From: Cellvibrionales bacterium UBA1854
GTDB lineage: Bacteria > Pseudomonadota > Gammaproteobacteria > Pseudomonadales > Porticoccaceae
Assembly (NCBI GenBank): GCA_002338445.1
Contig: DDII01000029.1
Coordinates: forward strand, 29,676-93,675
Direction of reading: 5' to 3'
DNA length: 64,000 nt
The notes below the pieces were generated by a model. It ran no database searches. It worked only from the letters and a program-made list of their open reading frames with translations, and was not told the DNA's origin. This document shows, in pieces, positions 9,946-19,819 of this stretch (position 1 is the stretch's first letter; the number at the start of each line of letters is the position of its first letter). Made by a program: the position numbers and the translations under genes.

Positions 9946-10428
9946 ATGGACAAAAAAATAGAGCCAGATATAACCAGCTTAGAGCCGATTCCACCGGGAC
10001 TTCTGCGCCTTTTGGCAAGCTTGATTTATGACTTGTTCCTTATTTTTGCGATTACAATGAGCTACGGCGGATTAATCGTGCTTGTTAAAATAGTGCTCTT
10101 GGGGAACGAGCCTGCTCTACAATACCAGTATAACCCACTGACAAAAACTATCACGTTATTTGGGCTTTATGTCTCAATTAGTAGTTATTTTTATCTTTGT
10201 TGGCGCAAACAAGGGCAAACTCTCGGTATGAAAACATGGCAAATAAAATTACAAGGTTTAAATGGTAAACTGCCTAGTTCAAAACAGTGCATACTCCGGA
10301 TCTTGGTTGGTTCAATTGCTTTCGCATTTTTTGGACTCGGTTTTTTCTGGCGTTACATTACTCCCCAAAAAGCAAGCTGGCAGGATATTGCAAGTGAAAC
10401 GGAGATCATCTTGTTCAAACGCACATAA
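9946..10428 (+). CDS. RDD-family membrane protein
   Basis: A 160-residue protein with an N-terminal PPGLLRLLASLIYDLFL segment, where the family's Arg-Asp-Asp pattern appears as RLLASLIYD, three hydrophobic helices and a GQTLGMKTWQIKL segment typical of RDD proteins. The family is of uncertain function; some members are linked to ion exchange. It is divergent from rlmB and precedes glpK by under 60 bases, so it may share a transcript with it. Confidence 0.8.
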   Translation: MDKKIEPDITSLEPIPPGLLRLLASLIYDLFLIFAITMSYGGLIVLVKIVLLGNEPALQYQYNPLTKTITLFGLYVSISSYFYLCWRKQGQTLGMKTWQIKLQGLNGKLPSSKQCILRILVGSIAFAFFGLGFFWRYITPQKASWQDIASETEIILFKRT

Positions 10429-10485
10429 TAAAATCCAAACGAAATCTAGAGAGGGTCATTTTATTTATATTTATCGGTGCCAATT

Positions 10486-12000
10486 ATGATCGAAAGACGG
10501 AGAGCAACATCAAGCACGCAAGAATTTATCGTCGCAATTGACCAAGGCACTACTTCAACTCGAAGTATTTTATTCGACAAATTAAGCAATATCACATCAC
10601 AACAACAGATTGAGACTCAACAATATTTTCCTCGGAACGCTTGGGTTGAGCAGAACCCGATGGACATTTGGAACAACACGTTTAAGACTATTAGACAGGC
10701 TATAGACATAGCAGGACTATCAAGCACTCAAATAGCGGCTATGGGTATTTGTAATCAGCGTGAAACAACAGTGATTTGGCATCGTGAAACTGGCGTACCT
10801 ATCTACAATGCTATTGTTTGGCTTGACAGACGAACTGAAGACTATTGCAACTTATTGGAGTCAAGAGGTTTCTCAAAATTAATACAAGACAAAACCGGTT
10901 TGATTTTAGATCCATATTTTTCAGCATCCAAAATCTCATGGATACTGTCAAACGTTGAAGGTGCTCGATCTGCAGCCATTAAGGGCGAGTTAGCTTTCGG
11001 CACTATTGACAGCTGGCTTTTATGGAATCTTACAAATGGGGCAGTTCATGCGACTGATATAACCAATGCATCCAGAACAATGTTGTTTAATATAAATTGT
11101 CAAGATTGGGATAGCGAACTACTCGATCTCTTTGAAATTCCGAAAAGTATGCTACCTGAAGTTCGAGACTGTAATGCCTATTTTGGTTCCACCCATTCAT
11201 CAATTTTGGGTGCAAGCATCGACATATATGGTGTTGCTGGTGATCAGCAAGCAGCAGCTTTAGGACAGGCTTGCTTCACGAAAGGAATGATCAAATCGAC
11301 TTTTGGGACAGGTTGTTTTGCCCTGTTAAATACAGGTGCTAAACGTGCATACTCCCATAATAAACTAATTACTACAATTGCATATCGGATCGGCGGCAAT
11401 ATTAATTACGCAATTGAGGGATCCATATTTGCCGCTGGGGCCGTTATAAACTGGCTTCGCGACGGGCTAAATTTTACTGAATCTCCCGAGGAGTACGACA
11501 AATTGGCTGAGTTATCTAATCTTGATGATGCGGTATATTTGATACCAGCTTTTTCAGGGCTTGGCGCGCCATGGTGGGATACTGAAGCGCGAGGCGCGGT
11601 TCTTGGGATGACGCTTTCAACAGGAAAAAAAGAACTCGCTCGGGCGGCGCTGGAGTCAGTTTGCTATCAAACTTTTGATCTTTTACAGGCTATGAAGCGA
11701 GATATACATGACGTTCCAATAAATTCAATTCGAGTTGATGGCGGCATGTCTAACAGTAATTGGTCTATGCAATTTCTGGCAGATATTCTCCAAATTCCGA
11801 TAGATCGTTCTATCGTAACTGAGACTTCAGCACTCGGAGCTGCATGGCTTGCCGCGTCAAAAATTGGCCTGTGGCCCAATTGTATACACTTTGCAGACAA
11901 CTGGAAATGTCAACAACGTTTTACACCCCAAATGAATAGCCAAAAACGTCAGATTAAGCTTTCTGGTTGGCATGTTGCGTTGGAGCGTATTAAGAGTTGA
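10486..12000 (+). CDS. glpK: Glycerol kinase
   Basis: FGGY-family kinase that makes glycerol 3-phosphate from glycerol and ATP. It has the N-terminal phosphate-binding IVAIDQGTTSTRSILFD, substrate-contact ICNQRETTVIWHRETG, the FGGY signature region GTFGTGCFALLNTG, and a C-terminal IRVDGGMSNSNWSMQFLAD. The 504 residues match the family (about 500). The start is ATG 10486; a GTG three codons earlier is possible and the ribosome site is weak for both. No glpF, glpD or glpR is adjacent, so the gene is isolated. Confidence 0.95.
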   Translation: MIERRRATSSTQEFIVAIDQGTTSTRSILFDKLSNITSQQQIETQQYFPRNAWVEQNPMDIWNNTFKTIRQAIDIAGLSSTQIAAMGICNQRETTVIWHRETGVPIYNAIVWLDRRTEDYCNLLESRGFSKLIQDKTGLILDPYFSASKISWILSNVEGARSAAIKGELAFGTIDSWLLWNLTNGAVHATDITNASRTMLFNINCQDWDSELLDLFEIPKSMLPEVRDCNAYFGSTHSSILGASIDIYGVAGDQQAAALGQACFTKGMIKSTFGTGCFALLNTGAKRAYSHNKLITTIAYRIGGNINYAIEGSIFAAGAVINWLRDGLNFTESPEEYDKLAELSNLDDAVYLIPAFSGLGAPWWDTEARGAVLGMTLSTGKKELARAALESVCYQTFDLLQAMKRDIHDVPINSIRVDGGMSNSNWSMQFLADILQIPIDRSIVTETSALGAAWLAASKIGLWPNCIHFADNWKCQQRFTPQMNSQKRQIKLSGWHVALERIKS

Positions 12001-12006
12001 TCCCTT

Positions 12007-12028
12007 AAATTAAATTTATTTAATTTTT
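12007..12028. terminator. AT-only hairpin between convergent glpK and lptG
   Basis: AAATTAAA, loop TTTA, TTTAATTT, followed by TT on the plus strand. It lies between the two converging genes and touches the lptG stop. It could end transcription in either direction, but the stem has no G-C pair, so support is weak. Confidence 0.3.
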
Positions 12029-13083
12029 GCGAGAAAAAATATTCCACAGAAAAGACAGAGAAAAACAGGCGCTAGCACCGCTAACCATGGTGAAAATCCA
12101 ACTACAACGCTAGTTGAACCAAGCAAGTCCTGAAAAATATTAAAAACTACACCTACTAAAACCCCCACAAAAATTTTGGAACCTATCGAAGATCCTCGAA
12201 GAGGACCAAAAACAAATGTTATTCCTAGCAAAACCAAGCCGATGATTACGAGTGGTTGTAATACCTTACGCCAGAAAGCCAGTTCATAGACATCTGCAGA
12301 CACTTCCTGATCTTTGAGAAAGTTCACGTAATAATACAATGTAGAAATCGACAACCTATCCGGAGGCAAGACATTGACCACTAGCAGTTGAGGACTAAGA
12401 TCTGACTTCCAATCACGTGTAATTAATTTGTCTGTCTCTAGCTGCTCAGGATAAAACCTAGTTAAGGAGATATTCTCCTCTACCCAAACTTTTTCAACAC
12501 CGTTATAAGAAGCACGAGACGAATAACTAGCTTGAATTAATTTTAATTTTTTATCGAACTGAAAACGAGTCACCCCGAATAAGACACCACCAGGAAATAC
12601 AGCATTAAAATGCATAATTTCATTACCCTCTCTAATCCAAAGCCCGGAGTTGGAGTCCACCTCTAAATCTCCTTTTCGCAAATATTCTCTTTGTCCTTTT
12701 GCAAGCTGATCGAGATAAGGCGCGAAATATTCACCCAAGATTAGACCAAGAAAAACGAAAAATAAGGCCGGGCGGATAACGAAGAATACAATTTTTGTAG
12801 TCGAAATGCCTGCACCGCGCATAATGACTATCTCGCTTCTGTCGGCCAATTGTCCCAAGCCGAAAAGACAACCTATAAGGGTAGAGATCGGAAGGTATTC
12901 ATATATCCGGGAGGGTATGCTCGTCGCCACATAAATAAAAACATCCTCGAGTTTGTAGTTGTTTCTAATGGAGTCTAGTTCATCAACAATTGCAGAAATG
13001 GCATCTATACCGACAACCACAACTAAGGAGATAAATATTGCAGAAAATACTGAGTTAGCGATGTGACCTGATAAAATTCTCAT
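12016..13083 (-). CDS. lptG: LPS export ABC transporter permease LptG
   Basis: YjgP/YjgQ-family permease that, with LptF and the LptB ATPase, extracts lipopolysaccharide from the inner membrane and pushes it onto the LptC-A-D bridge. Membrane helices flank a large periplasmic beta-jellyroll domain (DLEVDSNSGLWIREGNEIMHFN and onward). The ATG at 13083 (MRILSGHIANSVF) comes two bases after the lptF TAG. A longer frame reading into lptF is rejected. Confidence 0.93.
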   Translation of the reverse strand: MRILSGHIANSVFSAIFISLVVVVGIDAISAIVDELDSIRNNYKLEDVFIYVATSIPSRIYEYLPISTLIGCLFGLGQLADRSEIVIMRGAGISTTKIVFFVIRPALFFVFLGLILGEYFAPYLDQLAKGQREYLRKGDLEVDSNSGLWIREGNEIMHFNAVFPGGVLFGVTRFQFDKKLKLIQASYSSRASYNGVEKVWVEENISLTRFYPEQLETDKLITRDWKSDLSPQLLVVNVLPPDRLSISTLYYYVNFLKDQEVSADVYELAFWRKVLQPLVIIGLVLLGITFVFGPLRGSSIGSKIFVGVLVGVVFNIFQDLLGSTSVVVGFSPWLAVLAPVFLCLFCGIFFLAKIK

Positions 13084-13085
13084 GC

Positions 13086-14186
13086 CTATTTCGACCGCAT
13101 ATATGCCTGATAGCGCTTTAATGAACCACGAAAAGTTAGAAACAACGCAAGCATGATTAAAATACAATGCATCGGTAACAGAGTTACCCAGAGCGGCACT
13201 GCTCCAGACTCTATCGATTCACGCAATGCATTCAAGCCAACCAAATAAAATAAGTATAGCAAAATAGCCGGTAACAATTTTGAATACTGTCCTTGTCTAG
13301 GTCTCGCGCGACTCAGGGGCCATGCCAACAGCGCGACTACAAAGATCATCAAAGGTAATGAAAATCGCCACTGTAATGCCACCTTGTGTTCAACTTCATT
13401 TGAAATCATCAAATCAGATGTTGAGATTGACTCTAGATCGACGTGCTGTTCGTAGGGTGGACTTTCTGAGAGACGTATCCCGTATTCTTCGAACTCAGTA
13501 ATGTGATAATTTGTGCTACCCGGGATACCCTCGTAACGAAGCCCTTCAGTCAAGACAATATATTTTTTTGTGTTATTGTCAGTACTTTGTTGTTGTGCCT
13601 CTTTTGCAGATACTACGATCGCTGGAGCACTTTTTGTGGCAGATGAAAGAGGAGATAACACCAGAAATACCTCGGAGAGCACTTGGTTATCGGATACAGC
13701 ATCCGAGTGGATAACACCATCTCCATTGCGAAGCGGATAGAATTTTTTGGCAATAACATCATCAAAAACTCCCCGAGATCTTTGTGCTTCAGCAACAAAC
13801 TCAGCCCGTTGCATACCCAAAGGAGACAAGATCAAACTCAAATAAGAAACGCCGATAGCAAACAAACCGGCGATTAATAAAATGTATCCAAGCAGCCGCC
13901 TCTCCGACACTCCACAAGCGTTCAAAACACTTATTTCATTATCAGCATGCATTCGTCCAAGACATAACAAAAGCGCTAGAAAAAATGCAAGGGGAAAAGT
14001 TAGTTCCAAGAGACTTGGAACTCTGTAGCCTAAAAGAGCAATCATTGCACTGAAATCCATTGTGCTCGCAGCTACTTTGGCCAGATATTTTACCAGCCTG
14101 CCACTTATAAGGATCATCAACAAAATTGTGCATACTGCAACAGTGGACGTTAAAACCTCACGAAAAATATATCGAAAAATAATCAA
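13086..14186 (-). CDS. lptF: LPS export ABC transporter permease LptF
   Basis: Partner permease of LptG. The TTG at 14186 gives MIIFRYIFREVLTSTVAV, the usual LptF opening, with GAGGAT eight bases upstream; a TTG at 14219 lacks a ribosome site. Helices 1-3 include LISGRLVKYLAKVAAS and LLELTFPLAFFLALLL. The periplasmic domain follows, then three C-terminal helices with RPRQGQYSKLLPAILLYL. Divergent from pepA, as in E. coli and Pseudomonas. Confidence 0.93.
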   Translation of the reverse strand: MIIFRYIFREVLTSTVAVCTILLMILISGRLVKYLAKVAASTMDFSAMIALLGYRVPSLLELTFPLAFFLALLLCLGRMHADNEISVLNACGVSERRLLGYILLIAGLFAIGVSYLSLILSPLGMQRAEFVAEAQRSRGVFDDVIAKKFYPLRNGDGVIHSDAVSDNQVLSEVFLVLSPLSSATKSAPAIVVSAKEAQQQSTDNNTKKYIVLTEGLRYEGIPGSTNYHITEFEEYGIRLSESPPYEQHVDLESISTSDLMISNEVEHKVALQWRFSLPLMIFVVALLAWPLSRARPRQGQYSKLLPAILLYLFYLVGLNALRESIESGAVPLWVTLLPMHCILIMLALFLTFRGSLKRYQAYMRSK

Positions 14187-14224
14187 TAAATTATCCTCAA
14201 GAAACCTTGGGTAAATCAAAACTA

Positions 14225-14255
14225 ACTGGTATCTTGTTCGAAATTCGATACCGTT
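14225..14255. repeat. Inverted repeat between lptF and pepA
   Basis: GGTATC at 14228-14233 and GATACC at 14247-14252 form a perfect six-base repeat. With one bulged T it extends to nine pairs (AAC/GTT outside). The loop holds the palindrome TTCGAA. It lies about 40 bases from the lptF start and about 20 from the pepA start, so it could be an operator serving both divergent units. Confidence 0.35.
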
Positions 14256-14275
14256 AACACTTTTAGGTGAATTTT

Positions 14276-15733
14276 ATGAAGTTTACTGCATCTGCAGCCA
14301 GTCCGTTAAAAATAAAAGCGGATTGCATTATTTTTTTAAGCAAAGGTAATCTTGATTATGAACTCAAAAACCTCGACGAAACTTTGCGCGACCAATTTAC
14401 TGAACTTTTAAAAGCCACTAACTTTACCAGTGAAAAAGGGGGCTTAAAGCACATTTATACTCCGACACTTGCATTCAAGCAGACACTGTTGGTCGGTATT
14501 GAGGGTGAAATAGACAAACAGAAAGAGATAAGTGTAATCGAATCAGCTGCAGAGCAATGCGTGCGTGTTGGGGCTGGTAAAATTCTATGGTTAGATTGCG
14601 TAAAAGAAAGCGAATTATCGTGGATGGGGTCCATGATCGCACAGAAAATGTTGCGAGCCAGCTACAAATTCAAACATGAAAGCAAAAAGGAAAGCAAAGC
14701 ACCCTTTGAGGTTATTTATTGGGTAAAAGACCAGATTAATATCACACCAGCGCAGTCAGGACTAAATTTCGGTGCGGCCGTAGGTGCAGGTTTAAATGTC
14801 GCAAAGAAATTAGGAGATTTGCCCGCAAATATTTGCACTCCATCATACTTGGCCGACTTTGCAAAGAATATGGCCGAGGGCAGCTCAATTCTAAAAAGTA
14901 TAATTTTAAACGCAAATGATATGGAAAGACTCAAAATGAGCGCTCTATTATCAGTCACGGCAGGCACAGTTGAAGACCCCAAATTTATCGAAATGCACTA
15001 TGAAGGGGGTAATCCAAATGAACCACCGGTTGTGTTAATTGGTAAAGCAGTTACTTTTGATTCTGGCGGTATCAGCTTAAAACCCAGCAGCGGTATGGAT
15101 GAGATGAAATTTGACATGTGTGGCGGTGCCTCAGTCATGGGCGTAATGCAAGCTCTGATTTTTAGTCAACTGAGAATTAATGTTATCGGTCTCATCCCGG
15201 CAGTAGAAAATATGCCAAGTGGGAGCGCCACTAAGCCGGGAGACATAATTACAAGCATGTCAGGGCAGACAATTGAAGTACTTAATACTGATGCCGAGGG
15301 CCGTTTAATTCTTTGTGATTCCCTTACTTATTCAGCTAAGTTCAAACCAGCGGCAGTAGTTGACATCGCCACGTTAACAGGAGCTTGTGTAATGGCACTA
15401 GGGAAACACGCATCGGGGCTTTTATCCAATGACGAAGAATTGGCTGATGAATTACTTACGAGTGGAACAGAAGCTGGAGACCGAGCATGGCGATTACCGC
15501 TTTGGAATGATTATGACAAACAACTCAAAAGTAACTTTGCTGATATGGCGAATATTGGTGGACGCGAGGCTGGGACAATAACGGCTGCTTGTTTTTTGGC
15601 CCGTTATACGAAAACTATTCGTTGGGCTCACCTTGATATTGCTGGCACCGCATGGTTATCTGGCGCAAAAAAAGGCGCTACGGGACGACCTGTGCCCCTG
15701 CTAATGAATTACCTCAGAAGACTTACGCTCTAG
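14276..15733 (+). CDS. pepA: Leucyl aminopeptidase (cytosol aminopeptidase)
   Basis: M17 dinuclear metallopeptidase that removes N-terminal residues. The metal and catalytic signatures are intact: GKAVTFDSGGISLKP, DEMKFDMCGGASVMG and the family signature NTDAEGRLILCD. The 485 residues match the family. The ATG at 14276 has AGGTGA upstream; the GTG three codons earlier is less likely. First gene of pepA-holC-valS. In E. coli the protein also binds DNA (XerB/CarP); whether that holds here cannot be seen. Confidence 0.94.
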   Translation: MKFTASAASPLKIKADCIIFLSKGNLDYELKNLDETLRDQFTELLKATNFTSEKGGLKHIYTPTLAFKQTLLVGIEGEIDKQKEISVIESAAEQCVRVGAGKILWLDCVKESELSWMGSMIAQKMLRASYKFKHESKKESKAPFEVIYWVKDQINITPAQSGLNFGAAVGAGLNVAKKLGDLPANICTPSYLADFAKNMAEGSSILKSIILNANDMERLKMSALLSVTAGTVEDPKFIEMHYEGGNPNEPPVVLIGKAVTFDSGGISLKPSSGMDEMKFDMCGGASVMGVMQALIFSQLRINVIGLIPAVENMPSGSATKPGDIITSMSGQTIEVLNTDAEGRLILCDSLTYSAKFKPAAVVDIATLTGACVMALGKHASGLLSNDEELADELLTSGTEAGDRAWRLPLWNDYDKQLKSNFADMANIGGREAGTITAACFLARYTKTIRWAHLDIAGTAWLSGAKKGATGRPVPLLMNYLRRLTL

Positions 15734-15757
15734 GTTAAGAAATGTTTCAGAAAAGTC

Positions 15758-16186
15758 ATGACGAAAATCTCGTTTTATAAGGTGTCAGGGGGAATTGCCT
15801 CAGCCATTAACTTGGCTGCAAAACTCACCGAAAAATCAGTTGAAAAAGAGTGTAAGGTATTGTGGCAAGTGTCAGATAAAAAGCTTGTAAAGCACGTAGA
15901 CCAGGTCCTTTGGAGCTACTCACATACATCTTTTCTTCCTCATGGTATTGGTCCTCTATCAGGCCCTGTAGGTATAAGCAAAGAATCAACCCCTGGAATT
16001 CACCACGAGGTTTTGATGAATTTTCAAAAGGACATACCAATATGGTTTAGCCGCTTTGAGCGGCTCATAGAATTTATATATGAAGATCACTCGGACACAG
16101 AAATAAAAAGACAACACTTTCGTTTTTTCAAAAATCGAGGTTATGAAACCGATTACATTGACTTAAGTAACGAAAAATTTACCTGA
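15758..16186 (+). CDS. holC: DNA polymerase III chi subunit
   Basis: Chi links the clamp loader to single-strand binding protein. The 142-residue protein begins MTKISFYKVSG and has the conserved FSRFERLIEFIYEDHSD core (family FERxxEIV) near its centre. Sequence conservation in this family is low, but the place between pepA and valS is diagnostic. The ribosome site is weak, about 25 bases after pepA. Confidence 0.88.
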   Translation: MTKISFYKVSGGIASAINLAAKLTEKSVEKECKVLWQVSDKKLVKHVDQVLWSYSHTSFLPHGIGPLSGPVGISKESTPGIHHEVLMNFQKDIPIWFSRFERLIEFIYEDHSDTEIKRQHFRFFKNRGYETDYIDLSNEKFT

Positions 16187-16198
16187 ATAAAAAAATGC

Positions 16199-16257
16199 AA
16201 CATCTGTGAACTCCAAAAAAACTTTCCTACTTACTAAGGTAGAAGTTAACAGATGTT
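16199..16257 (+). repeat. Two-level hairpin between holC and valS
   Basis: AACATCTGT (16199-16207) pairs perfectly with ACAGATGTT (16249-16257). Nested inside are AACTT/AAGTT (16220-16224 and 16243-16247) and CTAC/GTAG (16227-16230 and 16239-16242). No U-tract follows. It starts 12 bases after the holC stop and lies before the valS promoter, so it may protect or end the pepA-holC mRNA. Confidence 0.5.
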
Positions 16258-16303
16258 CAGAATCAGTTTCTCAATTATTTCATGCGCCCCCGTTAAAACG
16301 AGC

Positions 16304-16333
16304 TTGGAAATGAGACATATATCAAAATATAAT
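16304..16333 (+). promoter_or_regulatory. Sigma-70 type promoter for valS
   Basis: TTGGAA and a consensus TATAAT (16328-16333) separated by 18 bases, about 40 bases upstream of the valS start. It implies valS has its own promoter besides any read-through from pepA-holC. Confidence 0.6.
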
Positions 16334-16376
16334 AAATCATTTATAAAGAGACGAAATAGGTTATTTTAAGGCATTT

Positions 16377-19229
16377 ATGAAGAGTGTATTCGAACCTCAT
16401 ATCATTGAAAAATTTTGGTCAGAAGAGTGGGAAAAAAAAGGTTATTTCGCCCCAAAAGGGAACGGAGAGCCATTTTCAATTCTTATTCCTCCACCAAACG
16501 TTACCGGTAGCCTGCACATGGGGCACGCTTTGCAATATGCCCTGATGGACACACTAGTCCGTTACAAGCGTATGCAAGGCCATAAAACTCTGTGGCAAGT
16601 CGGAACAGATCACGCGGGAATAGCGACTCAAATGGTAGTAGAACGCGATTTAGCTCAGCGAGGACAACCTAACAGGCTACAAATGGGGCGTGAAAATTTC
16701 ATCGAAAAAGTTTGGGAATGGAAAGAAGAATCGGGCAATACAATAACCCAACAAATGAGAAGACTTGGCAACTCTGTTGACTGGGAAACAGAGCGATTCA
16801 CTCTGGATAAGAAATTCTCTGAAAGTGTAACTGAAGCGTTTGTCCGCCTTTTTAATGAGGGATTGATTTATCGAGGCAAACGATTAGTTAATTGGGATCC
16901 GAAACTACACACTGCAATATCGGATCTTGAAGTGGAAAATCGCGAGAAAAAAGGAAATACATGGCACATTCGCTATCCACTTTCATCAGGCGCAGTCTCG
17001 CAAAATGGCAACAACTTTATTTTGATCGCTACCACGCGACCCGAGACATTGCTTGGTGACAGCGCTGTCGCCGTTAACCCAAAAGATCCGAGATTTTCGG
17101 ATCTAATAGGTTTATGCGCCAAACTTCCACTGGTAGGACGAAGTATCCCAATCATTGCAGACGAACATGCACAAATAGACAAGGGAACTGGCTGCGTTAA
17201 AATAACGCCTGCTCACGACTTTAATGATTATGAAGTTGGACAACGTCACCGGCTACCCATAATAAGAGTGCTGGATGAAGATGCCAAAATTATGCAAAAG
17301 GCTGAGTGTCTGAATGCAGATGGAAGTGAAAACAACACCATCAAAGCTAAATTACCGGAAAAATATATTGATTTGGATAGGTTCGAGGCACGAAGCCAAA
17401 TTGTTTCCGACTTGAAAGAATTAGGACTTTTAGATTCCGTTCACCTCAATGATATGACTGTACCCTATGGCGACCGCAGTGGAGTAATAATTGAACCCAT
17501 GCTAACAAACCAATGGTTTATAAACGCGCGCAAACTTGCCGGTCCCGCTATCAATGCTGTTGAAACAGAAAGAATAAAATTCGTGCCAGAACAGTATAAA
17601 AATATGTATTATTCATGGCTAAAAGATATCCAAGATTGGTGTATATCCCGACAGCTTTGGTGGGGACACCGAATTCCCGCTTGGTACGATGAAGACGGTA
17701 TTGTTTATGTAGGGACATCCGATGATGAAATCCGAAAAAAATATCGGCTTGGAGATACTATTTTACGTAGAGATCCTGATGTCTTAGACACATGGTTTTC
17801 CTCTGCACTTTGGAGCTTTTCCACTTTAGGGTGGCCCGAAGTTAACTCACGTTTATCAACATTTCACCCAACTTCTGTTCTTGTTACTGGATTCGATATC
17901 ATTTTTTTCTGGGTAGCGCGCATGATAATGTTGTCCATGCAACTTTTACGGGACGAAAATAAAATACCTCAAATTCCTTTCAAAACTGTTTATGTGCATG
18001 GTCTCATTCGCGATGAACAAGGACAAAAAATGTCAAAGTCGAAGGGAAATGTTTTAGACCCGCTAGATATGGTAGATGGAATAAGTAAAGAGGACCTGCA
18101 AAAGAAGCGTACTTCAAATATGATGCAAACAAAGTTATCGGAGGAAATCGCAAACCGTACAGCAAAACAATTTCCAAATGGAATTCCCAATCATGGTACA
18201 GATGCAGTGAGATTCACCCTTTGCGCACTTGCATCTCAAGGACGCGATATTAATTGGGACATGAAGCGACTCGGCGGCTACCGGAATTTCTGCAACAAAC
18301 TTTGGAATGCCTCTCGATTTGTACTTCTTAATACAAAAGACCAAGATTTTGGCAATAACCAGTACGACGACCAATTGAGTCTGGCAGACCGATGGATTAG
18401 ATCTAGACTTCAAACGACAATAAACGACGTTTTAAAATACTTGCAACAATATAGGTTTGATCTAGCAGCACAATCAATTTACGACTTTGTTTGGAACGAG
18501 TACTGTGATTGGTTCATTGAGTTGTCAAAACCAATTCTATGGGACGCAGAAACTTCGAACGTTAAGAAAATCTGCACAAGGCGCACACTTACCCTTACGC
18601 TAGAAACAACTTTGAGATTGGCTCATCCTATGATTCCTTATATAACTGAAGAAATCTGGCAATATATATCACCTATTGCCGATATTCACGGGAATACAAT
18701 TATGCTTCAGCCATATCCATTATCAAGCTCAAAATTCATGGATGCTGAGGCTGAAAAAAAAATTAATTGGGTTAAATCTTTAGTGACTGCGATCAGAACT
18801 GTGCGAGCAGAAATGGGTATTCCGCCTGGGACACATCTTAGTGTTATGCTGGACAAAGGCACTGATGGAGATTACAAATTATTAGAGGACACTTATCAAT
18901 TACTTATAAAACTAGGACGCTTGAAGACTATAAAATGGGTTGATGAAAGAGTTGGAACTCCCCCGGCGATCGCGGCATTAGCTGGAGGGCTGGAGATATT
19001 AGTCCTAATGGAAAGTCATGTTAGCATCACGGATGAGCTAAACCGTTTAGAAAAAGAAATGAGAAAAATTGATGATCAATGCCGAGCACTAGAGGCAAAA
19101 CTGAGTAACCCTAGTTTTTCCAGTAAAGCCCCCAAAGAAGTTGTTGAAAAAGACAGAAAAAGGCTCCAAGAGTACAGAACAAATCACACAAGATTGAGTT
19201 TCCGTAAATCCAAGATGAGGTCAACATAA
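16377..19229 (+). CDS. valS: Valine--tRNA ligase
   Basis: Class I aminoacyl-tRNA synthetase of 950 residues, the usual length. Signature HMGH at 47-50 and KMSKS at 551-555, the CP1 editing domain between them (GNTWHIRYPL, ATTRPETLLGD), the anticodon-binding domain, and a C-terminal coiled coil (ELNRLEKEMRKIDDQC). AAGG lies before the ATG. Last gene of pepA-holC-valS; its editing domain removes mischarged threonine. Confidence 0.97.
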   Translation: MKSVFEPHIIEKFWSEEWEKKGYFAPKGNGEPFSILIPPPNVTGSLHMGHALQYALMDTLVRYKRMQGHKTLWQVGTDHAGIATQMVVERDLAQRGQPNRLQMGRENFIEKVWEWKEESGNTITQQMRRLGNSVDWETERFTLDKKFSESVTEAFVRLFNEGLIYRGKRLVNWDPKLHTAISDLEVENREKKGNTWHIRYPLSSGAVSQNGNNFILIATTRPETLLGDSAVAVNPKDPRFSDLIGLCAKLPLVGRSIPIIADEHAQIDKGTGCVKITPAHDFNDYEVGQRHRLPIIRVLDEDAKIMQKAECLNADGSENNTIKAKLPEKYIDLDRFEARSQIVSDLKELGLLDSVHLNDMTVPYGDRSGVIIEPMLTNQWFINARKLAGPAINAVETERIKFVPEQYKNMYYSWLKDIQDWCISRQLWWGHRIPAWYDEDGIVYVGTSDDEIRKKYRLGDTILRRDPDVLDTWFSSALWSFSTLGWPEVNSRLSTFHPTSVLVTGFDIIFFWVARMIMLSMQLLRDENKIPQIPFKTVYVHGLIRDEQGQKMSKSKGNVLDPLDMVDGISKEDLQKKRTSNMMQTKLSEEIANRTAKQFPNGIPNHGTDAVRFTLCALASQGRDINWDMKRLGGYRNFCNKLWNASRFVLLNTKDQDFGNNQYDDQLSLADRWIRSRLQTTINDVLKYLQQYRFDLAAQSIYDFVWNEYCDWFIELSKPILWDAETSNVKKICTRRTLTLTLETTLRLAHPMIPYITEEIWQYISPIADIHGNTIMLQPYPLSSSKFMDAEAEKKINWVKSLVTAIRTVRAEMGIPPGTHLSVMLDKGTDGDYKLLEDTYQLLIKLGRLKTIKWVDERVGTPPAIAALAGGLEILVLMESHVSITDELNRLEKEMRKIDDQCRALEAKLSNPSFSSKAPKEVVEKDRKRLQEYRTNHTRLSFRKSKMRST

Positions 19230-19268
19230 ACCCCACCGATCATTGGCAAATAAATAGTAAAAAGGTAT

Positions 19269-19295
19269 ATTGAAGACAAAATATCAATCTTTTTT
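19269..19295 (+). terminator. Weak intrinsic terminator after valS
   Basis: ATTGA and TCAAT form a five-base stem followed by CTTTTTT, 40 bases after the valS stop. The stem is short and A-T rich, so efficiency is doubtful. The rest of the 282-base gap up to ihfB shows only a small GTAAC/GTTAC repeat near 19478-19493. Confidence 0.35.
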
Positions 19296-19511
19296 ATGTG
19301 CTCATTGCGCTTAAAAAAACGTGACAACCAAGGCAAAACTAACGGAGCTGGTTATCAAGTTTATTTGCGCGAGTAAGCGGTCATTACAAATTTATTTCTG
19401 ATAGCTTTTTAAAAATTGTAAACCTAAGAGTACAGACGGCTCAGAGACCCTAGATTTAATGCTGCCAAGTATTGTAACCAATTCGTTACCTAGGTTCTAA
19501 AATTTCGTGGC

Positions 19512-19802
19512 TTAGCTCTTGCGTAAATTATTTACACGATCACGCAGCTCCTTACCAGGCTTAAAGTATGGTACATATTTGCCGTTTAATTTTACAGAAG
19601 TTCCAGTTTTTGGGTTACGACCCAACCTTGGAGCTCGGTAATGTAAAGAGAAGCTTCCAAAACCTCGTACCTCTATCCTGCGGTTACTCGCAAGCGAGGT
19701 AGTCATCCTCTCCAATATCATTCTTACCGCTAACTCCACATCTCTTGGTGACAGATGATCTTGGCTCGCAGAGATTTTTTCAATTAGTTCTGATTTCGTC
19801 AT
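19512..19802 (-). CDS. ihfB: Integration host factor beta subunit
   Basis: HU/IHF-family DNA-bending protein of 96 residues. [37 protein letters not shown] and the DNA-intercalating arm with GRNPKTG are all present. The ATG at 19802 gives the canonical N-terminus; a TTG six codons upstream has no ribosome site. Downstream of rpsA, as in E. coli and Pseudomonas. Confidence 0.94.
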   Translation of the reverse strand: MTKSELIEKISASQDHLSPRDVELAVRMILERMTTSLASNRRIEVRGFGSFSLHYRAPRLGRNPKTGTSVKLNGKYVPYFKPGKELRDRVNNLRKS

Positions 19803-19819
19803 TTTGCCGTTGTATGTCA

